Part shown: in pieces, positions 56,364 through 64,000 of the stretch
Layout of the letters: the number at the start of each line of letters is the position of its first letter
How positions within the stretch are numbered: position 1 is the first letter of the stretch
Source of the DNA: Achatina immaculata
Lineage: Eukaryota; Mollusca; Gastropoda; Stylommatophora; Achatinidae
Length of the DNA: 64,000 nucleotides
Direction of reading: 5' to 3'
NCBI GenBank assembly: GCA_009760885.1
Contig: CM019707.1
Span: 35,732,145-35,796,144 of the forward strand
Translations under genes and position numbers: made by a program
Notes under the pieces: generated by a model
The model's input: only the letters and a program-made list of their open reading frames with translations
Told to the model about the DNA's origin: nothing
The model's database searches: none

Positions 56364-59300
56364 ATGCCCGCTCTAATTAATTCAAGTTCAGAACAGCGGA
56401 TGGAGTATCCATGCATCTGTGGCAGGAAATTTAACACTCAACGTGGCATGAAGATACACAGAACGAAGAAAGGATGTAGTGGTTCCTTGCTGCCCAGTAC
56501 TCAACGGTGCACTGTGACTCCAGTCTCAGATAAGACATTAGAAGACCTCTGTCAGGATATAATCCACAGTAGAGATAATATTCAGGTTGAGTCAGGCAGC
56601 AGAGAGGCAATGCAGCCCTCCGACGAGACCAGAGACAAGATTAACTTTCCGCCAGCAAGTGCCAAAAGCATATGGGAAAACCTAGACGCTGGATTATGCA
56701 AAGAACTGGACAAACAGCTAAGAGGAAAAAACCTGGAGCAAAAGCTGGAAGCATTTGGTAACATCATATATCTTCACTGCCACAAAGAGTTTGGAACCAA
56801 ACAGGCAAAAAGAGAAAAAGTGACACCAAGAAAGTCCAGAAGACAGAGGAAAATAGAAGCAATAAGACAGCAGAAGAATCATGCCCGGAAAACGTTCAAG
56901 AAGGCACATGAATCAGAAAAAGGACTAAGACAGGTTTGGTAGCATCTAAAATCTCAGCACAATGCCCTTTGCAGAGCTGAAAGACTATGTAAAAGGAAGA
57001 GGGAAACGAGATACGCAAGAGAGAAGTTCTACAGAGATCCCTTCGGATTTGCCAAGCAGTTATTTTAACAGCCAAAATCAGATACGCTGAAAGCAGGTAA
57101 GGAGGTGCTCGAGGAACATCTGAGCAAGACATACTCTGATAAAAATCAGCATACACCTCTCGAGCAGATGAAAGGTCTAGTAAGGCCCTGTGCACCAGGC
57201 AGCAAATTCAAATGCACCCCACCAACCTTACAAGAAGTAGAGAGCGTTGTAAGAAAAGCTAAAGGCAAGTCAGCACCAGGCCCAAATGGCATTCCTTACA
57301 TACTATACAAAAGATGCCCTGAAGTAATAAAGAAGCTTCATAAACTCCTACGAACAGCATGGACCAAGGGAGTCATATGTAAAGAATGGAAAAAGGCTAA
57401 CGGAGTATACATCCCCAAGGAACAGAATTCCACTGAAATCAACCAGTTCAGACCGATCTCACTTCTGAATGTGGAAGGAAAGATATTCTTCTCTGTGATT
57501 GCAAAAAGACTAACAACATACCTCCTAGACAATGGTTACGTTGTTACATCTGTGCAGAAGGGAGGAATTCCAGGTTTCCCAGGATGTCTCAAGCATGCGT
57601 CAATGATTTGGGAAGCTATTCAGCAGGCAAAATCTGGAAAGCAAGATCTACAGGTAATATGGCTTGACTTAGCCAATGCGTATGGCTCAGTACCGCACCA
57701 GATGATATAGCTAGCACTATACATGTATCATGTGCCAAAAGAAATCACAAATATGCTGAAAATGTACTTCACAGGGTTCCTCATGAGGTTTGGAACATCA
57801 GGATATACTACAAGATGGATCGAGCTCCAGGTAGGAATTGCAGTGGGTTGTACAATATCTCCCATACTGTTCGTACAAGCCATGCAAGTAATGTAAGCAG
57901 AAGGAGCAGCAGCAGAAGGCCCAAGATTCAGAAAAGGATGTGAAATGCCACCACTAAAAGCATTCATGGATGACACAACAGTAACAACAACCAGTGAAGC
58001 ACAGGCACGAAAGATGTTAGAGCGTTTGGACAGCCTTATCATATGGTGCTGCATGAGCTTCAAGCCAAAGAAGTCAAGAAGCCTGTCACTCATAAAAGGG
58101 AAAGTGATAGAAAGATCGTACACAGTGGCAAATCAAATAATCCCGACTGTAGGGGAAGAGCCAGTGAAGAGCCTTGGCAGAATATATGATGCATCCATGA
58201 AGGACTCAAGTGCTGTGAAGCAGGTTATAGAAATGGCGCAGAATGGACTGAGTATCATAGACAAAAGCAGGCTACTGGGTAAGTTCAAAATATGGTGCCT
58301 CCAGTTCATGCTGATTCCAAAACTGATGTGGCCACTACTCATTTACGAAGTAAGTACCAGCACAGTAGAGGCAGTCGAAAGAAAGATAAATAAAGCCATA
58401 AGAAAGTGGTTGGGCGTACCACCAGGATTAACTGATGTAGCGCTGTACTGCAAGAAGAGCAAACTGCAACTGCCATTCAAATCTGTGGTTGAAGAATACA
58501 AGGTAGGAAAAACAAGACTTGCAATGATGCTACAAGAATCTACAGATCCGGTGGTACGAGAAGTGCAGCCAACACTTAAAACTGGACGAAAATGGAAAGT
58601 AGGTGAGGAAGTGACCACAGCCAGGGAAACGCAGGAGCTGAAAGAAGTAATAAGGTACACCCAGACCAACAGAAGGGGATTTGGTCATGGCGAAATCAAA
58701 TGGTGGTCAAAGGCCTCCTGCAAGGAAAGAAGGGATATGATCATCAGTGAAGTAAGGAATTCAGAGGATGACAAGCGGGTCCAGAAGGCAGTCCAACAAT
58801 CACAACAAGGGCAATGGACAACATGGGAGGAAGTCCTGCAGAGATCACTAACATGGAATGACATCTGGAAAATGGCACCCTTGAGGCTCAGCTTCATCAT
58901 CAGAGCTACTTATGACCTTCTACCTACAGGCTCCAACCTATACAAATGGGGTGTATCAGAAGATACAAAGTGCCCTCTCTGCAACGAAAGGCAAACATTG
59001 GAACATGTGCTGTCAGCATGTAGAGTGTCTTTAGGGCAAGGACGGTACACCTGGCGGCACAACAGAGTGCTGCATGAACTAGTAGCCATCATAGACAGGG
59101 CAAAAGATAAAGCAAATAACAGCAAAAGAGTTGAGGTCCCACCTAAATACTTCATAGGTGCTGGTACGACATCAAATATTGAAATCAGGGACATTCCCTT
59201 ACCATCACTGCTAGATGGTACAAATGACTGGGATGTGATAGCGGACCTTCCAGGAAGAAGAGAATACCCGACTGCCATCAAGAACACAGGAATGCGACCA

Positions 59301-59639
59301 GACATTGTAGTGTACTCCACAGAAAAACAGGAATTAATAATGATCGAGCTTACGGTCCCGTACGAAACTAGAATAGAGGAACAGCATTTATTCAGATTTG
59401 AGAAGTACAATGATCTGTTCAAACAACTGAGGCAGGGGGCAGGAATCAGGGCAAAAGTGATAGCTGTAGAAGTGGGAGCAAGAGGATTCATAGCAACATC
59501 AGCATATGACCTATGTAAGCAACTGGGCATAAAGGGACAAGGAAGAGCAAGGGCATTGAGAAGCTTTTCAGAAACAGCAGAAAAAGCCTCATGCTGGCTG
59601 TGGAGTATGCGAAACAAGCATTGGGAACATAAGTAATTT
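56364..59639 (+). mobile_element. R2-type non-LTR retrotransposon with restriction-like endonuclease
   Basis: One reading frame of about 1,090 codons spans the region, broken only by in-frame stops at 56940 (TAG), 57066 (TAA), 57708 (TAG) and 57894 (TAA). The N-terminus has a CCHC finger, CICGRKFNTQRGMKIH, then KKGC. The RT shows GKSAPGPNGIPY, RPISLLNVEGK, WLDLANAYGSVPH, VGCTISPILF and FMDDTTV. The C-terminus has CPLCNERQTLEHVLSAC (CX2CX7HX4C) and an endonuclease block, RPDIVVYS, then IELTVPYE. This order is that of R2-superfamily LINEs; HERO-like is my guess for the clade. It abuts LINE-A on its left. No target duplication was found. Confidence 0.85.
57945..59636 (+). pseudogene. C-terminal 563 codons of the R2-type element, still open
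   Basis: From the MPPLKAFMDDTTVTT motif C region of the RT through the CCHC knuckle and the PD...ELT endonuclease to TAA at 59634-59636. The upstream half of the same protein lies in frame behind four stops. The enzyme would nick target DNA and copy its own RNA at the nick. As it stands only a fragment could be translated. Confidence 0.82.
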
Positions 59640-59662
59640 CATTTGCCACAACCAATACCAGT

Positions 59663-59740
59663 CCTCCGTAGCTAAATCGCTAAAGACGCACTTCAAAAGT
59701 GCAGTGCCAACTGGAAGATCACGGGTTCAATCCCGAAAGC
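59663..59740 (+). other. tRNA-like sequence just after the R2-type element
   Basis: CCGTAGCTAAATCGCTAAAG resembles an A-box/D-arm region. About 40 bases on, ACGGGTTCAATCCCG is an excellent B box and T arm. The stems outside the T arm are poor, so this is more likely a tRNA-derived SINE head or tRNA relic than a working tRNA. Confidence 0.5.
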
Positions 59741-59883
59741 AACAACTCACAAGATGTCTTGCAGCCATCTTCACTTTGGTCTTCCTCTCTTTCTTTTTCC
59801 CATTATGTACCCTTCCAAGACGGTCTTCTCTAGATTATCAGGACGCTTGATGTGTCCAAAATATTTAAGTTTTCTCTCTTTAA

Positions 59884-60954
59884 CTCTTTGTATACTGGAG
59901 GTGTATCCCTCAAAAGACCAAGGGGGGTAAATTTCACAATGTGGAATGGGATGGTTGTCGGTTGTCACATTTAAAAGAATGACAAAGGCATAATCTGATT
60001 TGTAGTATGATGTATTATACATTATTTTGAAGAAGAAAAAATGTATTTTGTTTTTCTAATAAAATTTTTAACATTTTATTAGTATACAAAAAAGAGCTAA
60101 GAACCGAGAAGAAAGAATGGAAAATGAAGGAATTGAAATAATTTTTTTTTTCACTTACCCATCAAGTTAATCCACTGTAGTTGGTCATATAAATCCATAA
60201 TTAATAAAAATGTACACAAACACCTTTCCTTCACATATCCTCCAGAATTTACATGAAAATAAACACTAATTATGCATTTACAGCAAACTAAAAACACCAG
60301 GTGGGTAGGTAATATTTACATGAAAAAAAGTGGGCGGGCGTTGATTAATATTTACCAGAAAACAGGCCATTGTGTTTTTTTTTAAATCTGAAGCATTCTA
60401 CAACATTTAATTTTTTAAATTACACAATCTCCAGCATTACTTATTGTGATATTACAGCTAGTACTAGCAAAAAGCTGAGAAGTAGTATCACCAGCCACCC
60501 TTCTAACACGTTTTACTGCTGGACCAAAAAAAAAAATTCTCATCCTTTGAATCAGCACCACGTTGGTCCATAAATTCAAAATCTCTACTACTGCATTCTC
60601 TTCACCGCAGTCTAGACATTTTAAAATTAAATTCTGAGCTTGTAATGCAGAAGTATGCTGCTCTGGATGAAATAAACTACCACTGGAAGCCATATTTGTT
60701 GATAAACAAAAACCTAGCGACGATAAACTTTGACAAAAATTCGTTTAATAAACACACTATGCTCTGAATTCATCTGAAACATGCGCCTCGTGTCGACAAA
60801 TGGATTCCAGAAGTAAGTCCAACTGCTGGTTTTAAGTATACATTGATTATTTTCAAAATTAGATAGCTACAAACCATCATCACACTGCGTGGAGAATGGG
60901 GTACTGAAGGGAAAAAAAAAACCATGCAGGATGCGTCTCAAACGGTACAGAGAG
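59884..60954. mobile_element. TTAA-flanked DNA element, piggyBac type, non-autonomous
   Basis: The 1,071 bp lie between TTAA at 59880-59883 and TTAA at 60955-60958. The ends are imperfect inverted repeats beginning CTCTTTGTAT and CTCTCTGTAC and again similar at GTATCC/GCATCC. Exact TTAA target duplication is the hallmark of piggyBac. No transposase is recognisable. Confidence 0.75.
60415..60693 (-). CDS. Hypothetical 92-residue frame inside the TTAA element
   Basis: Starts MASSGSLFHPEQHTS and reads on with a single Cys-x2-Cys (LKCLDCGEEN), without stops, to TGA/TAA-rich flank at 60415. I do not recognise the family. It lies wholly within the transposon. It could be a captured exon or chance. 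Confidence 0.25.
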   Translation of the reverse strand: MASSGSLFHPEQHTSALQAQNLILKCLDCGEENAVVEILNLWTNVVLIQRMRIFFFGPAVKRVRRVAGDTTSQLFASTSCNITISNAGDCVI

Positions 60955-61139
60955 TTAATCCTCTTTACTAGCCAGCCTTCTTCAGTATTAAGTTCTTGTA
61001 GTATGGATATATTACTCACATATAGAAATAGTAAATAATACGTCGAATTTTAAAATATATTTTTGGAGACAGAAGGATAGTCAGATAGTTATAGAAGCCA
61101 TTTATCACCATCCATGCTTGGAACTTTGTACTCCTGCAG

Positions 61140-61318
61140 ATGCAGTTTATGCTGTTATTCAGTCGTCAAGGCAAACTACGTCTGCAGAAGTGGTTTGTCG
61201 CACACCCAGAGAAGACAAAGAAGAAGATTACCAGAGAGTTGGTAACTCTGGTTTTAGCCAGGAAGCCAAAGATGTGCAGTTTTTTGGAATGGAAAGATCT
61301 CAAAATTGTGTATAAAAG
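61140..61318 (+). CDS. AP1S: AP-1 clathrin adaptor complex, sigma subunit, 5' coding exon
   Basis: The translation begins [19 protein letters not shown] and includes [20 protein letters not shown], typical of AP-1 sigma rather than AP-2 sigma. The protein is the small longin-fold chain of the AP-1 heterotetramer, which sorts cargo into clathrin vesicles at the trans-Golgi network and endosomes and helps bind dileucine signals. The acceptor CTCCTGCAG lies directly before ATG. Vertebrate AP-1 sigma starts MM, so one more upstream exon ending in ATG may exist; I could not find it. The donor is TATAAAAG|GTAAGA, two bases into an Arg codon. Confidence 0.95.
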
Positions 61319-61444
61319 GTAAGATAAGTTCAGGCATTAGAAGATAAATAATTGATTAATGATTACTTCAGTGAAGGACAAATATAAATAGACATTTCCA
61401 TTTGAATAGTTGTATTTAAGTCGTTTGGTGAGATCTTATATCTC

Positions 61445-61900
61445 TTAACTCTTCCCGTGCCTTGGGTCACTATATCGACCCTTTTGGTTTCCCAATTTGT
61501 GCCAGCGGTCGATATAGCAACTCTTGGTTTGTTTTATTAAAACAACCGGTGTAACATTTAGATTGTACATATTTTGTCAGCATTTCCAGTGACACTTTTC
61601 AAAATGGTGAAAGAGTGCTTAATTACGAACGATGCCAAGCGAGAAAAAGGAAAAGAAACATCGAAAATGTTCAGTTTTTGATGATGTAGATAGGGGTATG
61701 GACATGGCCTATGACCATCCCACTGCTCTTGAATGTATCCCAAGTAGATCTAGACATGTTAGATGACTGGAGAAGTAGTTAGGAGGTTATTTCAGACATT
61801 AATTTAGCGAGAATGCAACATAGAATCACAATACGAGATCGACAAGTAGATCTAGACATCTCAGATGGTAAATAGTGCAGATCTAGACCTAGCTGATGGT
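61445..61900 (+). mobile_element. Possible piggyBac-like left end
   Basis: TTAACTCTTCCCGTGCC at 61445 is followed by TATATCGACC (61471-61480) and its exact complement-repeat GGTCGATATA (61507-61516). A TTAA edge plus a subterminal inverted repeat is a piggyBac-like layout. The sequence beyond has only broken frames, and the other end was not found. Confidence 0.4.
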
Positions 61901-62174
61901 GAGCTGGGCACAATCTGTGTCTAAAAACATCACATTACTTCTTTTTTCCTAAAAAAAACTCTGCATTTATGAAGTTTTCATACATTTAGTTATATTTTGA
62001 AACATAATAAGTACATGGAAGTACATGGAAATAATGTTTTCCATTCCATTTTACAATTATACCCCCTAAACATATCAAGACCCGGGTTTTATTTTGGCAT
62101 CCAGCTGAACATCTGCGTTTCTTCCTGTGGCATGGGAAGAGTTGAGAAGTTGTATTACACTCCAGTCAGTGGAA

Positions 62175-62380
62175 TTTAATTTTTTTTAATGTGTGGTATG
62201 AGTTAGTTGTGTCAACATCAGATGTGAGTGCGTGGTATGAGTGGGTTATGTCAACATCAGATGTGTGTGTGGTATGAATGGGTTATGTCAACATCAGATG
62301 TATGTGTGGTATGAGTGGGTTATGTCAACACTAGATGTGAGTGTGTGGTATGAATGTGTTATGTCAACATCAGATGTCAC
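62175..62380. repeat. About 40-bp minisatellite, 5 copies
   Basis: Units contain GTGGTATGAGTGGGTTATGT and CAACATCAGATGTG. Confidence 0.92.
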
Positions 62381-62439
62381 TTCTATAGGTCATCAGAGAA
62401 AGTAATGCCCTGTAAACTGCTAGCAGTCCGATGCTTGCA

Positions 62440-62690
62440 TGTATCCTCTGCATGAAACTTCTTATACAGTTATTTTCCCTGGTTGCTGCACCAGATCATT
62501 GTACTTCTCACTCGTGAGCATGCACAACTCCTCTTTTCTGGTTTTATATGGGACTAAAAACTCAGTAATGATTAAGTCCTTCTCTTCTGCTGAGTACACC
62601 ATAATTTTTGGTTGTATTCCAGTCTTTCTGATGACTACTTGGTTTCCTTCTTCCTGGAAGGTTCTCTGTGATATCCCAGTCATTTGTATT
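62440..62690 (-). pseudogene. Second R2-type endonuclease fragment
   Basis: The - strand reads IRKTGIQPKIMVYSAEEKDL, then FLVPYKTRKEEL and SEKYNDLVQQPG. It parallels the PD...ELTVPYE...EKYNDLFKQ block of the element at 56364-59639, but the PD motif is now PK and the ELT is EFL. Confidence 0.8.
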
Positions 62691-62844
62691 GTTTAGTAAT
62701 GTTAGCATGGGAATGTCTGCAGTTTTAATTTTTTACATCATTTTTTTCTTTTTCCTCTGAAGATGTGTTATTTAATCATGCACTGGGTCTCATGCCATGT
62801 CAGTGCCGTTAATAAAGTATACTGTTCAGTTTGTCTTTACTGAT

Positions 62845-63055
62845 CTGTGACATTGACTTTCATATGTGGCATTCTGGTTAACTCATGTATGACCTTGACT
62901 TTCTTATGTGGCATTCTGGTTAACTCATGTGTGACCTTGACTTTCATATGGGGCATTAACTCATGTATGACTGACTTTCATATGTGGCATTCTGGTTAAT
63001 TCATGTGTGACCTTGACTTTCATGTGTGGCATTCTGGTTAATTCATGTGTGACTG
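62845..63055. repeat. 42-bp minisatellite, about 5 copies
   Basis: Units contain GACCTTGACTTTCATATGTG and GCATTCTGGTTAA, in the AP-1 sigma intron. Confidence 0.92.
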
Positions 63056-63477
63056 GTTGATTAGCTCTAAAACAGACAACATCTTTGTACTGAGAAAGGA
63101 ACAGAGATTGAATCTGTGTGTCTGTGGTGTCTCAGAAAGTTGTGATGAGAAAAATGATGAAACAAGCAGATATATCCCAGCATGCTACAGTGAAGTGACT
63201 TGGATATAAAATGATAACACAGATACAATGATAAGTTATGGTCATATAACATGAATATTGACTGTTAGTTGTGTATTACTGGTAACAATCTTGGTCCTCT
63301 TTGTGTGTGATAGTTGTGTATCACTGATAACAATCTTGGGTATCTTCTCTGTGCATGATATTTATTACTAGTAATCTTGGTCCTCTTCTCTGTGTATGAT
63401 ATTTGTATGCTCAACACTTTACATTATTAGTCTGTGGTATTTTCACAGACAACAAAAGTTGTATTATTTTTTGCTAG

Positions 63478-63586
63478 GTATGCCAGTTTGTACTTCTGCT
63501 GTGCTATTGAGAATGATGATAATGAGTTGCTTACCTTAGAGATCATCCATCGTTATGTGGAGCTGCTGGACAAGTATTTTGGAAGT
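63478..63586 (+). CDS. AP1S: AP-1 sigma subunit, second coding exon
   Basis: The exon completes the split Arg codon and reads [20 protein letters not shown], then [16 protein letters not shown], near-identical to AP-1 sigma across animals. The acceptor is TTTTTTGCTAG|G and the donor is GGAAGT|GTGAGT, exit in phase 0. The remaining C-terminal third (expected to start with a VCELD-type motif) lies beyond the right edge. Confidence 0.95.
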
Positions 63587-63794
63587 GTGAGTTACCTGGC
63601 TTATTGTTTCAGTGTATATTAATACCCTTAGAAATTAATTTGCTTCTGTGTGGTACCTGCTGTAGTGGAGAGGTCATTTTCTTTTTTTTTTAAATGTCTT
63701 TATTAATTTTTGTGTATGTGATTTTGTGTGCTCACAACAGCATCAAATACAGATTAGTTCACCATTGAAGTCTTAAGAATTAAGACCTTTGTTT
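63587..63794. other. Start of the next AP-1 sigma intron
   Basis: Begins at the donor GTGAGT (63587). No feature recognised before the array. Confidence 0.6.
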
Positions 63795-64000
63795 AAATCC
63801 ATGATGTGAGCAGATTTTACGTAAACAGATCTCTGATGTGTGTCACATATAATGTCCAGGAAGGTAGATAACATAAACAGATCTCTGATGTGTGTCACAT
63901 ATAATGTTCAGGAAGGTAGATAACATAAACAGATCTCTGATGTGTGCCACATATAATGTTCAGGAAGGTAGATAACATAAACAGATCTCTGATGTGTGTC
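63795..64000. repeat. 52-bp minisatellite, about 4 copies, continuing past the edge
   Basis: Units contain AACAGATCTCTGATGTGTGT and CACATATAATGTTCAGGAAG. Confidence 0.93.

Larger units (their letters stand above)
59755..61010 (-). mobile_element. LINE-C 3' fragment split by a TTAA element
   Basis: 59755-59879 carries GKRKRGRPK and LKYFGHIKRPDNLEKTVLEG on the - strand. The family sequence resumes at 60955 with TTAATCCTCTTTACTAGCC and runs to about 61010. Other LINE-C copies in the window (35990, 43310) read straight through this point with a single TTAA. Confidence 0.87.

Noticed and set aside
58910..59617. 235-codon - strand frame
   Set aside because: Antisense shadow of the R2-type element.
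59663..59740. Functional tRNA gene
   Set aside because: T arm is good, but acceptor and anticodon stems do not pair convincingly.

Overview
This is a eukaryotic, animal-type window: AT-rich, intron-rich, and packed with minisatellites and decayed transposons. Splice-site and protein evidence supports two host genes, both on the + strand. The first is a WD-repeat plus FYVE-domain protein (WDFY1/WDFY2 family). Eight exons between 2851 and 38755 join in one reading frame (909 nt, 302 residues plus a TAG stop); its N-terminal exons lie upstream of the window. The second is the sigma (small) subunit of the AP-1 clathrin adaptor. Two exons (61140-61318 and 63478-63586) are visible and the gene runs off the right edge. 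Both products act on endosomal or trans-Golgi membranes. The transposon mix (RTE-like LINEs, an R2-type LINE, Penelope, mariner, tRNA-derived SINEs, GAA-tailed retroposon) would fit a mollusc, perhaps a gastropod, but that is inference.

Layout. 1-2850: minisatellites and one complete but broken mariner element (1476-2760). 2851-38755: the WDFY gene. Its introns hold long tandem arrays, an antisense RTE-like LINE with a 1,066-bp internal tandem duplication (11796-15742), a GC-rich GAA-tailed retroposon (about 24365-25671), several truncated LINEs nested in each other, Penelope-like fragments, a tRNA-derived SINE and a second mariner fragment. 38756-61139: intergenic, with more arrays, a fold-back LINE (42690-43835), a Penelope-like element with a GIY-YIG coding stretch (48285-49630), a recent 1.77-kb tandem duplication (51031-54570), an R2-type restriction-like-endonuclease LINE with one frame broken by four stops (56364-59639), and a TTAA-flanked DNA element (59884-60954). 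61140-64000: AP-1 sigma exons with introns made of minisatellites and transposon pieces.

The most unusual signal is at the exon edges of the WDFY gene. A 47-bp minisatellite repeats the 5' splice donor of one exon about 28 times, and a separate 30/35-bp array repeats the 3' splice acceptor of another exon six times. In both cases use of a decoy copy would bring in an early stop. Coordinates of exons rest on splice consensus, phase continuity and remembered family similarity. No alignment or expression data were available.
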